A stretch of 64,000 nt of DNA from Shewanella sp. HN-41 (GCF_000217915.1 NZ_AFOZ01000031.1:62001-126000); one strand, 5' to 3'. Positions 18,209 to 28,463 are shown, counted from the stretch's first letter. Notes: generated by a model not told the origin, from the letters alone. A program made the numbers and translations.

Positions 18209-18854
18209 TCAATGGATCCTAAGCATGCTCCATCATAGGGTATTGCTATCCTATGCAAATCTTAGCGTAAATACCCTTATCATTCGTTCAATGGCTTAGT
18301 TCAATCTCTTGGTCAACTACTTAGCATAATCGCTGCTCGGTGGCGATTTACACTGGATTTACATTAACATCCTCACAACCCCCTTTACCGATTGAATTCG
18401 GTATTATCTAAGCTCACATTTATCCCAAACCGCATTGTCAATAAAACACCCAATACTTTGATATAAATCAATAAATTTGAGTTTTTTCAAACTCACGCTT
18501 CTCATTTTTCAGCCGTCATGAGCGATGTTGTCAGCCCTCGCTAAATCGACCACTATGCATGCCATTAACCGCACAAACACCGCTTATTTATAGGGGAAAA
18601 GTATTAACCTACGCCATTACTTAAATGAGAATGATTTGCATTTGAATATTTTCACGTGCTAATTTACTCGCCGTTGTCGGGACAGAGACAGCAGGAAAAT
18701 CGCCTAGGGACTGAGTTAAAACTAGCGAGTTAATCGCCGCAAGATAGATAGCCAAACAGGCTATTTTGATCGTCGCATTCACTTTGATTTGCGTCCTTAG
18801 GCAACGGATTACTGGATCGGCAACACGCAACGGCATGTTGCCAAGGAGGCGTAA
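18209..18854. other. 646-base regulatory region upstream of the siderophore operon
   Basis: No convincing gene is present. The region contains an imperfect hairpin without a T-run (CATAGGGTA / TATCCTATG, 18234-18255), AT-rich tracts, and a Fur-like box at 18626-18640. The distance from the Fur box to the pubA start is about 215 bases, so the transcript probably has a long untranslated leader. An opposite-strand frame at 18621-18869 is not supported. Confidence 0.5.
18626..18640 (+). promoter_or_regulatory. Fur box upstream of the putrebactin operon
   Basis: TGAGAATGATTTGCA matches the 7-1-7 Fur consensus TGATAATnATTATCA at 11 of 14 defined positions. It is the only good match I see near the siderophore genes. 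Fur with Fe(II) would repress the operon in iron-replete cells; this follows from family knowledge. Confidence 0.7.
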
Positions 18855-20360
18855 GTGACTACTCAACAAAGGGAAATGGATCGCGAAATCTTTGATCTAC
18901 TCGGCATCGGTATTGGCCCATTCAATCTTGGCCTCGCCGCCTTATCAGAACCTATCGACGGCTTTAACTGCTTATTTTTAGATGCTAAAACCCGCTTTGA
19001 CTGGCATCCAGGCATGCTACTCAAATCCTCAAGACTACAAACCCCCTTTATGTCGGATCTGGTGACTATGGCCGATCCCACCAGCCGTTACAGTTACCTT
19101 AATTTTGCCAAACAGACGGGCAGACTCTATCCCTTTTATATTCGCGAGAATTTCTTTTTACCCCGCCACGAATACAACTTGTACTGCCAATGGGTGAGCC
19201 AACAACTCAGCAATCTCAAATTTGGTTTTAAGGTCACTCAAGTGGATTACAACGCGGGTGAAGGGATTTATCGAGTCACAGGTTTTGATAGACGCAGTGG
19301 TAAAACCCATACCTATCAATGCCGAAAGCTAGTGTTAGGCACAGGGACAGAGCCTTATCTGCCAAAGGATTGCCCCATTCAAGATCCGCGGGTCATGCAT
19401 ACCGCCAGTTATATGCAGCAAAAAACCTACCTGCAAAGCCAACATGCCATCACTGTGATTGGCAGTGGCCAGAGCGCGGCGGAAGTGTTTTACGATCTAC
19501 TGCAAGATATTGATACCTATGGCTATCAACTCAATTGGATGACGCGGTCTGCACGTTTCTATCCCTTGGAATACACTAAGCTAACGTTGGAGATGACCTC
19601 GCCAGATTATGTCGATTACTTCCACGAATTAGCACCGGAAAAACGCTGTGCGTTGATCGCCAGTCAAAAATCGCTCTACAAGGGCATTAATGCAGAGCTT
19701 ATCAACGACATCTATGACTTGTTATATCAAAAGCGCTTGATTGCGAATTTCCAGTGCCAATTGATGACCAATGTGGCGTTAACCCGTATCCAAACTGACT
19801 CAGATGCACTCAAGTTACATTTCCAGCATCAAGAACAAGATATTCCTTTGAGTCAAACCACGGGAGCAGTGGTTTTAGGCACTGGCTATCACTACCGTTT
19901 ACCTCAATTTATCAAAAATATAAAGCAACAGCTCGAGTTCGATGAGGCGGGACAACTTGCGGTGCAGCGCGACTACAGCATAGATATTCGCGGTGATATT
20001 TTTGTCCAGAATGTCGGTTTGCATACCCATGGGGTAAGCTCGCCGGATCTTGGTATGGGCTGTTATCGCAACGGCACAATCTTAAAAGCCGTGCTCGGCT
20101 ATGCGCCCTACCACATTGAAGAGCACATCGCCTTTCAAACCTTCGACCCCGCTAAATTTGCCAATCATCTGCCCTGTGGCGCCAATGCGGTTAACCCACT
20201 GAATCTTAACCCTAAACATTTCCCTCAGGCGTCGCCGCACAGCAATACCGTTGATGCGCCGCCGCATCGCTATCCAACCCAAACGCCGACTCCAAACGTG
20301 AGTTCAGGCGCGGGAAGCAAGATGTCGGTCTTGATGGCGCCAAACAAGGAGGCGCAATAA
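18855..20360 (+). CDS. pubA: Putrescine N-hydroxylase (siderophore biosynthesis)
   Basis: This 501-aa flavoprotein belongs to the IucD/PvdA/AlcA N-hydroxylating monooxygenase family and would hydroxylate putrescine as the first step to putrebactin. GIGIGPFNLGLAAL (about 17-30) binds FAD, and VIGSGQSAAEVF (about 202-213) binds NADPH; DWHPGMLL and LVTMADPTSRYSYLNF are family hallmarks. The GTG start at 18855 is 5 bases after AAGGAGG, so it is preferred over the ATG at 18876. The C-terminal 60 residues are low complexity (Pro/Thr/Ser). It is the first gene of pubABC, with a 1-base TAATG overlap into pubB. Confidence 0.93.
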   Translation: MTTQQREMDREIFDLLGIGIGPFNLGLAALSEPIDGFNCLFLDAKTRFDWHPGMLLKSSRLQTPFMSDLVTMADPTSRYSYLNFAKQTGRLYPFYIRENFFLPRHEYNLYCQWVSQQLSNLKFGFKVTQVDYNAGEGIYRVTGFDRRSGKTHTYQCRKLVLGTGTEPYLPKDCPIQDPRVMHTASYMQQKTYLQSQHAITVIGSGQSAAEVFYDLLQDIDTYGYQLNWMTRSARFYPLEYTKLTLEMTSPDYVDYFHELAPEKRCALIASQKSLYKGINAELINDIYDLLYQKRLIANFQCQLMTNVALTRIQTDSDALKLHFQHQEQDIPLSQTTGAVVLGTGYHYRLPQFIKNIKQQLEFDEAGQLAVQRDYSIDIRGDIFVQNVGLHTHGVSSPDLGMGCYRNGTILKAVLGYAPYHIEEHIAFQTFDPAKFANHLPCGANAVNPLNLNPKHFPQASPHSNTVDAPPHRYPTQTPTPNVSSGAGSKMSVLMAPNKEAQ

Positions 20361-21028
20361 TGGCGAGTCAATTTAGCAGCCATTGTTTAACGCAGCTATC
20401 GGCTATTACAAACATCAATGGTTTCCAACTCAGAACGTTAGATCTAAAGCAAGACATACCAACACTGCAGTCTTGGTTTAACCAAGAATACGCCAAGTTT
20501 TGGGGCATGCAGGGCTTGAGTCTCGCCGCCATAGAGAATCTTATGGCAGCCACAGAGCACAAGTTTGCCTTGATGGGCGAATGGCAGGCCAAATCACTCT
20601 TTATGGTGGAGCTCTACGATCCCGCCCACGATGAAGTCGGCCACCACTATCCTGTTGCGCAGGGGGACTGCGGAATGCATTTGATTATCGCGCCGCCCGA
20701 TGGCAATCCCGTCAGCGGCTTATCCTTCAAAGTGATGGATGCGATAGCGCAGCTCGTACTTGAAAGACTGGCCTTTAACCGCCTCGTGGTTGAACCCGAT
20801 CAACTCAATAGCAAAATTCATCGCTTAAATAGCCGAGTGGGCATTCGCTATGAAAAGGCGATTCAATTAAGCACTAAAGCCGCGTTCCTCGGATTTTGCA
20901 CTGCGGCCCAGCGCCAGCTGGCATCGAGCACGCCCTCTTCGACGCGCTTAGCTGCAGAACAAACCTTAGCTCAGCCAAGCTCGTTCAAAGCCCCCCTAAC
21001 CTCTCCCATGACATTATCGACTCTTTAG
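20360..21028 (+). CDS. pubB: Acyl-CoA N-acyltransferase of siderophore biosynthesis
   Basis: The 222-aa product is an AlcB/IucB-type GNAT-like acyltransferase. In putrebactin synthesis it is expected to succinylate N-hydroxyputrescine. The motifs GDCGMHLIIAPP (near 100-111) and VMDAIAQLVLERLAFNRLVVEPD (in part: LVLERLAFNRLVVEPD), followed by NSKIHRLNSRVGI, are typical. Its ATG overlaps the pubA stop (TAATG). The tail after about residue 195 is Ser/Thr/Ala-rich and unlikely to be catalytic. Confidence 0.9.
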   Translation: MASQFSSHCLTQLSAITNINGFQLRTLDLKQDIPTLQSWFNQEYAKFWGMQGLSLAAIENLMAATEHKFALMGEWQAKSLFMVELYDPAHDEVGHHYPVAQGDCGMHLIIAPPDGNPVSGLSFKVMDAIAQLVLERLAFNRLVVEPDQLNSKIHRLNSRVGIRYEKAIQLSTKAAFLGFCTAAQRQLASSTPSSTRLAAEQTLAQPSSFKAPLTSPMTLSTL

Positions 21029-21037
21029 GTGAACGAG

Positions 21038-22969
21038 ATGAACTTACCCACAAAAGCCTTACACATTAATCCATTACCAACACTGGATCATCCAACTCAC
21101 GCAGCGGCAACTCAACTTAACCCTGCGCTGTCGACAACCTCGACGACTTCTATGCCGGAGCATTTAACCCCCGCCTATTGGCAAGCGGCTAATCGGCATT
21201 TAGTGAAGAAAATTCTCTGTGAATTCACCCATGAGAAGATCATCACGCCGACCCTATACGGGCAACAAGCGGGGCTCAACCACTATGAACTCAGGCTCAA
21301 AGACAGCACTTACTATTTTAGTGCGCGGCATTATCAGTTAGATCATCTGGCTATCGATGCTAATTCCATCCGCGTTTCTAACACGGGCAAGGAACAAACC
21401 CTCGATGCGATGTCGCTGATCATTTCACTTAAAAATGACTTAGGGATCAGCGAAGCCCTACTGCCCACGTATTTAGAGGAAATCACCAGCACCCTCTACA
21501 GCAAGGCGTACAAGTTAGCGCATCAGGCGATCCCCGCCGCCACACTGGCGCGAGCCGATTATCAGAGCATAGAAGCGGGTATGACAGAAGGCCATCCGGT
21601 GTTTATTGCCAATAACGGTCGGATTGGCTTCGATATGCAGGATTACCGTCAATTTGCCCCAGAAAGTGCGGCGCCGATGCAGTTAGTCTGGCTAGGCGTG
21701 CGCAGGAGTAAGACCACGTTTGCCGCCCTCGAAAACTTGAGTCACGACGCGTTACTAAAGGAAGAGCTTGGCCAGCAGTTCACTGACTTCCAACAACGTC
21801 TTAAAACCCAGCAGCATGATCCACAGGACTTCTACTTTATGCCAGTGCACCCTTGGCAGTGGCGTGAAAAAATCGCCCGCGTCTTTGCCGGCGACATAGC
21901 CCGTGGCGATCTGGTTTATCTTGGCGAAGGCTGCGAACAGTACCAAGTACAGCAATCGATACGCACTTTCTTCAATCTGTCATCGCCACAAAAGTGCTAT
22001 GTCAAAACCGCGCTTTCCATCTTAAATATGGGCTTTATGCGCGGCCTGTCGCCCCTTTACATGAGCTGCACACCGCAAATTAATGCGTGGGTGGCGAACT
22101 TGATTGAGAGCGACCCTTACTTTACTCAGCAAGGGTTTGTGATCCTTAAAGAAATTGCCGCCATAGGTTATCACCACCATTATTACGAGCAGGCGCTCAC
22201 CCAAGACAGCGCCTACAAGAAAATGCTCTCAGCCCTGTGGCGCGAAAGCCCACTGCCGCACATTGAGCCTAAGCAGAATCTGATGACCATGGCTGCCCTG
22301 CTGCACACGGATCATGAAGATAAAGCGCTGATTGCAGCCTTAATAGCCGCCTCTGGCTTACCAGCAAAGGATTGGGTCAGTCGTTACCTCAACCTGTATC
22401 TGTCGCCCTTATTACACGCGTTTTTTGCCTACGATCTGGTCTTTATGCCCCACGGTGAAAACCTGATCTTAGTGCTGGATGAATATGTGCCGGTCAAGAT
22501 TTTGATGAAAGACATAGGCGAAGAAGTCGCGGTACTCAATGGCGCGAAGCCGCTACCTGATGATGTAAAACGCCTTGCGGTGAGCCTTGAGGAAGAGATG
22601 AAGCTGAACTACATCTTACTGGATATTTTTGACTGTATTTTCCGCTATTTAGCACCGCTGCTCGATGAGCAAACCAGTGTCAGTGAAAACCAATTCTGGG
22701 AGTTAGTGGCGGACAATGTACGTGATTACCAAGCTCAGCATCCGCATTTGGCTGCCAAGTTTGCCCAATACGATCTGTTTAAGGACAGCTTTGTCCGCAC
22801 CTGCCTCAATCGTATCCAATTGAATAATAACCAACAAATGATAGACCTCGCAGACAGGGAGAAAAACCTGCGCTTCGCTGGCGGCATCGACAATCCCTTG
22901 GCGGCCTTTAGGCAAAGCCATGCCTTTAAGCGCCCAAAGCTTGGCAGCGCTGAGCAAAGGACACGTTAA
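21038..22969 (+). CDS. pubC: NIS siderophore synthetase (putrebactin macrocyclase)
   Basis: The 643-aa protein is an IucA/IucC-family NRPS-independent siderophore synthetase, closest in kind to AlcC. It would use ATP to join and cyclise two N-hydroxy-N-succinyl-putrescine units to putrebactin. [19 protein letters not shown] (partly: [15 protein letters not shown]) and [13 protein letters not shown] are ATP/substrate-binding motifs, and [13 protein letters not shown] is the conserved C-terminal motif. I prefer the ATG at 21038, 5 bases after AGGTGA, over the GTG at 21029 that directly follows the pubB stop. The first 40 residues look non-conserved. Confidence 0.94.
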   Translation: MNLPTKALHINPLPTLDHPTHAAATQLNPALSTTSTTSMPEHLTPAYWQAANRHLVKKILCEFTHEKIITPTLYGQQAGLNHYELRLKDSTYYFSARHYQLDHLAIDANSIRVSNTGKEQTLDAMSLIISLKNDLGISEALLPTYLEEITSTLYSKAYKLAHQAIPAATLARADYQSIEAGMTEGHPVFIANNGRIGFDMQDYRQFAPESAAPMQLVWLGVRRSKTTFAALENLSHDALLKEELGQQFTDFQQRLKTQQHDPQDFYFMPVHPWQWREKIARVFAGDIARGDLVYLGEGCEQYQVQQSIRTFFNLSSPQKCYVKTALSILNMGFMRGLSPLYMSCTPQINAWVANLIESDPYFTQQGFVILKEIAAIGYHHHYYEQALTQDSAYKKMLSALWRESPLPHIEPKQNLMTMAALLHTDHEDKALIAALIAASGLPAKDWVSRYLNLYLSPLLHAFFAYDLVFMPHGENLILVLDEYVPVKILMKDIGEEVAVLNGAKPLPDDVKRLAVSLEEEMKLNYILLDIFDCIFRYLAPLLDEQTSVSENQFWELVADNVRDYQAQHPHLAAKFAQYDLFKDSFVRTCLNRIQLNNNQQMIDLADREKNLRFAGGIDNPLAAFRQSHAFKRPKLGSAEQRTR

Positions 22970-23044
22970 CGCGTAACCAAGTGGATAAACCCGAAACTTT
23001 AGCCTAGGCCAATGTTGACCCAGCTTGTTTAACCCCCAACCTAA

Positions 23045-25270
23045 ATGGAATTAAAGATCACCATTATGAAGACTTTTCCTCTCTCCAGCATCGCACTCGT
23101 CTGCAGACAAGCCATCGTTAACCCGAAGCTATTGCTGTGCTCAGCCATGTTAGCCAGTGTCCCCCATGCCGTAGCAGACACTGTGGATGCGGATGGTAAA
23201 ACCAAGAAGCACCAAAAAGAGATTGAAATCATCAATGTCATTGGCGCTAAGGATTTACACGACAATCGCTATAAAACCCAAGCGATGAACACGGCAACTG
23301 GGCTCGATTTATCCTATTTAGAAACGCCGCAGTCGGTCACGTCCATCACCCGTCAAATGATGAACGATCAACAGCTTAATAGCGTGATTGATGCCATGAC
23401 CAGCGTCGCCGGGATCAATGCCCGCCCTATGGATAACGACAGATACAGCATTAGTGCCCGCGGCATTGCCGTGACCAGCATACTGTACGATGGCGTGCCC
23501 ACCACCTACGACACCCGCTTCAACTATGGCGATAATCTCATCGACACCGCCATCTACGAGCGCGTTGAGGTGGTACGCGGTGCGACTGGCCTTATGACGG
23601 GGGCCGGTAATCCCTCGGCGGCCATTAACCTTATCCGTAAACGCCCAACCCAAGAGTTTATGGGCAGCACATCGTTAAGTGTGGGCTCATGGAATAATGT
23701 GCGCGGTATGGTCGATCTTTCCAGCGGTTTAAATGACTCGGGTTCGGTGCGCGGCCGCATAGTGGCCGCCTATCAGGATAAAGATTCGTTCCAAGACAGA
23801 TACGAGCAGCAGCGCACCACGTTATACGGCATAGTCGAAACCGATATTGGCGATAGCACCTTATTCACCCTTGGTGTCGATTACCAAGATGCCACGCCGA
23901 GCGGCACTATGTCGGGCGGCTTACCACTATTTTACAGTGACGGCAGCCGTACTAACTATGATCGCGCCACTTCAACGGCGCCCGATTGGGGCTCGGCGCA
24001 TACCCAAGGCCTCAACACCTTTGCGAGTCTCGAACACAGATTTGATAATGGCTGGAACCTAAAAGGGACTTACACCTATGGCGACAACTCACTTGAGTTC
24101 GATGTGCTATGGGCCACGGGCTATCCCGATCCTATGACCAATATCGGCGCAACCGCAGGCTCTATCGCCTATGTCGACGGCAGTCGCACCCAACACAATG
24201 TGGATTTACGCGCCGAAGGGCAATACCAACTCTTTGGTCAGGAACATCAATTGATGTTTGGCTGGAATGGTCAGCGACAAGAGTTCGCCAATCCCTATTA
24301 TTACCCCACAGCTGCTGTGCCACCACTGGGGGATTTTCGCGATCCAAACTTCCAATACCCTAAACCTCAATGGAAGGAAACCTATACCACGGGTTCATTT
24401 GGCGAAACCGAACAGAGTGCCGCCTATGTGGCGACTCAGCTTAATCTCAGCGATGCCTTAGCTGTCCTCGTTGGATTGCGCCTCAATGAGTGGGAAACCG
24501 ACCAAGATAACTTTGGCAGCCTGTACGATTTCAACATCAGTAACGAACTCACCACTTACTTAGGCCTCACCTATGCCCTGACCGAGCAATATTCGCTCTA
24601 CGCCAACTATACGGACATTTTTGCGCCGCAAACTAAGCAAAGAATCGATAAAAGCTACCTAGATCCGGTCAAAGGAAAAAACTACGAAGGCGGGATTAAG
24701 GCGAGCCTGTTCGATGAGGCCTTAGATATGTCGCTGTCGGTGTTTGAGATCAGGCAAGACAATGTCGGAGTCAGCACTGGCGATGTGATCCCAGGTACCA
24801 CAACGCAAGTGTATGAGGGCGTAAACGGCACAAAAACACGGGGATTCGAATTTGAATCGACGGGTAAAATCACTGATGACTGGAATATTTACTTAGGCTA
24901 CACCCAGTTCACCACCGAAGATCCTGATGGCAAACGCATCAATACCACTTCACCACGTCAGCAATTAAAACTCTTCACCACTTATACCTTTGGCGGTGAT
25001 TGGCATAAATTGCAACTGGGTGCCGGGGTTAACTGGCAGAGCCGCGTCTACCAAACGGTCAATTCACCACTTGGCAAAATCGAAGTAGAACAAGACTCCT
25101 ATGCACTGGCGAGTCTGATGGCAAGCTATGCCTTCACCGAGCAACTAAAGCTTAGCGCCAACCTGCACAACGCCTTAGATAAAAGCTACTACAGCCAAGT
25201 TGGTCAATATAGTCAGTTCCAATACGGTACGCCGCGAAGTGCCAGCTTAACCTTGGACTATCGCTTCTAA
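23045..25270 (+). CDS. putA: TonB-dependent ferric-siderophore receptor
   Basis: This 741-aa outer-membrane protein has an N-terminal signal peptide ending near AVADTVDA. The plug domain follows (ETPQSVTSITRQMMNDQ, SARGIAVTSILYDGVP, VEVVRGATGLMTGAGNPSAAINLIRK), then a beta-barrel ending with the terminal Phe (SASLTLDYRF). Its position after pubABC suggests it imports ferric putrebactin. A second ATG at 23066 (MKTFPLSSIAL) would give a more typical signal peptide; ribosome binding sites do not decide between the two. The symbol follows usage for this locus in Shewanella and is not proline dehydrogenase. Confidence 0.9.
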   Translation: MELKITIMKTFPLSSIALVCRQAIVNPKLLLCSAMLASVPHAVADTVDADGKTKKHQKEIEIINVIGAKDLHDNRYKTQAMNTATGLDLSYLETPQSVTSITRQMMNDQQLNSVIDAMTSVAGINARPMDNDRYSISARGIAVTSILYDGVPTTYDTRFNYGDNLIDTAIYERVEVVRGATGLMTGAGNPSAAINLIRKRPTQEFMGSTSLSVGSWNNVRGMVDLSSGLNDSGSVRGRIVAAYQDKDSFQDRYEQQRTTLYGIVETDIGDSTLFTLGVDYQDATPSGTMSGGLPLFYSDGSRTNYDRATSTAPDWGSAHTQGLNTFASLEHRFDNGWNLKGTYTYGDNSLEFDVLWATGYPDPMTNIGATAGSIAYVDGSRTQHNVDLRAEGQYQLFGQEHQLMFGWNGQRQEFANPYYYPTAAVPPLGDFRDPNFQYPKPQWKETYTTGSFGETEQSAAYVATQLNLSDALAVLVGLRLNEWETDQDNFGSLYDFNISNELTTYLGLTYALTEQYSLYANYTDIFAPQTKQRIDKSYLDPVKGKNYEGGIKASLFDEALDMSLSVFEIRQDNVGVSTGDVIPGTTTQVYEGVNGTKTRGFEFESTGKITDDWNIYLGYTQFTTEDPDGKRINTTSPRQQLKLFTTYTFGGDWHKLQLGAGVNWQSRVYQTVNSPLGKIEVEQDSYALASLMASYAFTEQLKLSANLHNALDKSYYSQVGQYSQFQYGTPRSASLTLDYRF

Positions 25271-25300
25271 GTCAGACTTTTATTGAGATAGTTCGAAAAC

Positions 25301-25331
25301 CCTTGTGAGCCCAAATCTTGGGCTCACAAGG
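25301..25331. repeat. Perfect 14-bp hairpin between receptor and reductase genes
   Basis: CCTTGTGAGCCCAA is followed by a 3-base loop and its exact complement TTGGGCTCACAAGG. No T-run follows, so it is not a canonical intrinsic terminator. It lies 30 bases after the receptor stop and about 80 before the reductase start, and may stabilise or partly terminate the upstream transcript. Confidence 0.85.
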
Positions 25332-25411
25332 TCCTCATCTATTGGACTTATCAATAATAGCGGGGCTTATCAATCACAGCGGCAATCAATCACGGCCATT
25401 AAGGAGTCACT

Positions 25412-26480
25412 ATGGCAAGCCAACGAGGAGACAGCAGACTGCCAATATTGCGCGATACCTCGCCAAACCACGACGCGTTGAATCACACCATTTTGACACT
25501 CAATCAGCTGTTACATGAGCGAGCCCCCTTCTATGGCGAACACCTTAGCGCAACGCAGTCACCCACGGGACTCAATTTCGATGAATGGAGCTGCGCCGAT
25601 ACTTATCAAAAACTCATTGCACGTTTTGCGATAGCGCACCCTAGCGCAAAAACTCAGACTGAAACCGAGACAGATAAAACACCGACAACCAATCGAGCGC
25701 CCGCTTTCGCCAGTAAAAGCGCTTTGGTCGGTACAAACGCTGTGGCCAGTAGAAAAGACACCCGCAAAGCGCTGCATTCACTTTGGGGCCAATGGTATTT
25801 CGGCCTATTAGTCCCGCCTATGATGGAGTGGATTTTTAATGCTCCCCAAGCCGTATTTGAGCATTGCCTCTGGCAGCCACAGTCCGTTTTTATGCAGCTA
25901 CACACCAGTGGTCGAGTGGAAAAATTTGAATTTAAGATCGCAAAGCCCGAGCCAGCCTCAGCTTTGACCTTTAAAAAACCAAGCTGTATCGAGCCTCTTT
26001 CCCAAACCAACACTAAGCCAAATACCAAGACGGACACGGAGGTACACTCCCCATTAAGCCCATATGAGCCGCCACTTGATAAAGAACTCGCCCTACAAGA
26101 TTTTATCTTAAACTTACTGCAACCGAGTGTTGAACGCCTGCTTACTCTGAGCCCTGTGCCCGCCAAACTATATTGGAGTCACTTAGGCTATCTCATCCAC
26201 TGGTATCTTGGGGAGCTGGGGCTCACAGAGCATCAAAACCAACGGCTAAAGCACACCCTGTTTCGTCGGCCAAACTTTTTTAGATGGCAGCACAAACCCG
26301 CTGTATAACAGCATTAACTTGCCTATCGAAGCGGAGCAAGGCAGCGCAAACTCGAGCATAAAACCAAGCCAATGCATTCGTCGTACTTGCTGTTTAAGGT
26401 ATCAACTCGCCAATACGGGCCAATGCCACGATTGCCCTCTTATGCAACACTCCAAAGCAAAAATGCGAGCATCGGGATAA
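25412..26480 (+). pseudogene. FhuF-type siderophore ferric reductase, frameshifted
   Basis: The frame from 25412 reads an N-terminal and central region consistent with a siderophore ferric reductase (YWSHLGYLIHWYLGELGLTE), then ends at 26308 without the family's C-terminal cysteines. The +1 frame continues beyond a six-T run (26276-26281) and encodes FLDGSTNPLY, then RRTCCLRYQLANTGQCHDC (26379-26435), the CC-x10-C-x2-C [2Fe-2S] motif of FhuF, ending at 26480. Five T residues would give one continuous protein of 355 aa. As read, the product cannot bind the cluster. The protein would reduce and so release iron from ferric putrebactin in the cytoplasm. Residues about 80-105 and 190-225 are low complexity. 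Confidence 0.88.
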
Positions 26481-26692
26481 CGGCGGTACTTCACCCAATT
26501 CCACGTTTACGGCCAGTTGGTCTGTTTAACCAAAAGCGACTAAGCCTACGCGGGCTTTGCAATTTTGCACCGCGATTTAGCATCAAGATTAGACGGTTTC
26601 ACGGGCAAGATCGCAATCGGTGCCTATGATGGCTTTTTCCCTCTAGCCTCGCGTGCTACACTCAAGTCCATGTCTCTTTATCACGATTATTT

Positions 26693-27237
26693 ATGAAACA
26701 ACTGCTTGATTTTCTGCCACTCGTTATCTTTTTGCTGTCTATAAATTTTTCGATATTTATATTGCCAGTGGTGCCTTGATCGCCGCCACGGCACTGCAAT
26801 TGATCGTGACCTATGCCCTGTACAAAAAGCTGGAGAAGATGCACCTGATCACCTTTGCGATGGTGACTGTATTTGGCACTCTCACCTTAGTATTCCACGA
26901 CGATGCCTTTATTAAGTGGAAAGTCACAATTATTTATGCTTTATTTGCCATAGCCTTAGCCGTGAGCCAAATACTGAATAAGTCGATATTAAAGTCGATG
27001 TTAGGTAAAGAAATGCAAGTGGCAGATAATATTTGGGCCCATGTGACCTGGTATTGGGTGAGCTTTTTTGCCATCTGCGGCCTAGTGAATGTCTATGTCG
27101 CCTTTAGCTTACCGTTAGAAACTTGGGTGAATTTTAAGGTGTTTGGCCTCACCGCCTTAACCTTACTCAATACTGTAATAACTGTATTCTACCTTTATAA
27201 ACACCTTCCCGAAGATCAACGCAAGGAACTCAAATAA
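26693..27237 (+). pseudogene. yciB: Inner-membrane septation protein YciB, frameshifted near the start
   Basis: The ATG at 26693 begins [13 protein letters not shown], the expected YciB N-terminus, but the frame breaks at TTTTT (26729-26733) and stops at 26778. With six T residues it would continue [21 protein letters not shown] into the frame that runs to 27237. Read literally, only an N-terminally short form from 26776 could be made, missing the first membrane helix. The rest ([38 protein letters not shown]) is typical of YciB, a polytopic protein linked to cell envelope synthesis. It overlaps yciI by one base (TAATG). Confidence 0.92.
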
Positions 27238-27536
27238 TGTGGTATATGATTTCAGCTCAAGATGTTGAAAACAGTTTAGAAAAACGTTTAGCCGCACGCC
27301 CAGCCCACCTCGCTCGCTTACAAGAATTGGCCGATGAAGGCCGTTTACTGATCGCTGGTCCACACCCAGCTATCGACAGTGAAAATCCTGGCGATGCTGG
27401 TTTCAGTGGCTCCTTAGTGGTGGCGGATTTTGATTCTCTAGCGACGGCACAAGCCTGGGCCGATGCGGATCCTTACTTTGCGGCGGGTGTTTATCACAGT
27501 GTTGTGGTTAAACCTTTCAAACGAGTTCTGCCTTAA
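27237..27536 (+). CDS. yciI: YciI family protein
   Basis: The 99-aa product is a YciI-type protein with a dimeric alpha/beta barrel (ferredoxin-like) fold. The His-Asp pair often proposed as an active site is represented by GPHPAID and WADADPYF. Its function is unknown, though it is often encoded with yciB. Start and stop both overlap the neighbours by one base (TAATG), implying translational coupling in yciB-yciI-xthA. Confidence 0.93.
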   Translation: MWYMISAQDVENSLEKRLAARPAHLARLQELADEGRLLIAGPHPAIDSENPGDAGFSGSLVVADFDSLATAQAWADADPYFAAGVYHSVVVKPFKRVLP

Positions 27537-28348
27537 TGAAAATAGTTTCTTTTAATATCAATGGACTACGCTCTCGCTTGCATCAACTGCAAGCTTTAAT
27601 CGACAGCCATCAACCCGATATTATTGGCCTGCAAGAGACTAAAGTGCACGATGAGGCATTCCCATTAGCCGAAGTCGAAGCCATGGGATATCAGGTGCAT
27701 TACCACGGTGGCAAAGCCCACTATGGCGTGGCCATGCTCTCCAAAGTCGCACCAGAAAAACTGCAAAAAGGTTTTCCAAACGATGGTGAAGATGCCCAGC
27801 GTCGGATGATTATCGGCACATTTGCCCAAGCGAATGGTCGCCCATTGACTGTGTTCAACGGCTATTTCCCCCAGGGCGAAAGCATAGATCACCCAACAAA
27901 ATATCCTGCTAAACGTAAGTTTTATCAGGATTTAATGCACTACTTGCAGACAAACCACAGCAACGACGAAGATATCGCCATCATAGGTGATATCAATATC
28001 TCGCCGACCGATTTAGATATAGGTATCGGTGAAGTGAATCGTAAACGTTGGCTGAAAACCGGCAAATGTAGCTTCCAACCGGAAGAACGCGAATGGCTCA
28101 AAACCTTGCAGGATTGGGGGTTAGTCGACACTTTCCGCCAATTACACCCAGAGCGTACCGAGCGCTATTCATGGTTTGATTACCGCAGCAAAGGTTTCGA
28201 TGACAACCGCGGCCTGCGCATCGATGTGATCTTAGCCACGCCTTCACTGGCAGCGCGTTTAGTCGAGTCCGACGTCGATTACGATCTGCGCGGCATAGAT
28301 AAACCCTCAGATCACGCGCCCATCTGGAGCACGTTTAAAGAAGCTTAA
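27536..28348 (+). CDS. xthA: Exodeoxyribonuclease III
   Basis: ExoIII is the main AP endonuclease and 3'-5' exonuclease of base-excision repair. The 270-aa product has the EEP fold: [14 protein letters not shown] (residues 1-14), GLQETKV with the metal-binding Glu, [13 protein letters not shown] with the catalytic Asp/Asn, and SDHAPIW with the catalytic His near the C-terminus. Length matches E. coli Xth. It is last in the coupled yciB-yciI-xthA unit and is followed by a strong terminator. Confidence 0.97.
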   Translation: MKIVSFNINGLRSRLHQLQALIDSHQPDIIGLQETKVHDEAFPLAEVEAMGYQVHYHGGKAHYGVAMLSKVAPEKLQKGFPNDGEDAQRRMIIGTFAQANGRPLTVFNGYFPQGESIDHPTKYPAKRKFYQDLMHYLQTNHSNDEDIAIIGDINISPTDLDIGIGEVNRKRWLKTGKCSFQPEEREWLKTLQDWGLVDTFRQLHPERTERYSWFDYRSKGFDDNRGLRIDVILATPSLAARLVESDVDYDLRGIDKPSDHAPIWSTFKEA

Positions 28349-28378
28349 TTCGCTAGAATTAACTATCTTGTAGACATA

Positions 28379-28406
28379 AAAAACATCGGCCTAGGCCGAT
28401 GTTTTT
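28379..28406 (+). terminator. Terminator after xthA
   Basis: The near-perfect palindrome AAACATCGGCC / GGCCGATGTTT with A and T runs lies about 30 bases after the xthA stop. It could act on both strands. Confidence 0.85.
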
Positions 28407-28463
28407 GTTTGGTTCTTAAGCTAAATAAGATGCATTTTGGACAAAAGCTAAATAGTCGTTTTT

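Noticed and set aside
18621..18869. 82-codon minus-strand frame upstream of pubA
   Set aside because: It overlaps the Fur box and the pubA start and ribosome binding site, has no supporting motif, and would be antisense to the operon leader.
26372..26629. 85-codon plus-strand frame after the reductase gene
   Set aside because: The same bases in another frame encode the conserved RRTCC...CHDC motif, which explains this stretch as the displaced 3' end of the reductase gene.
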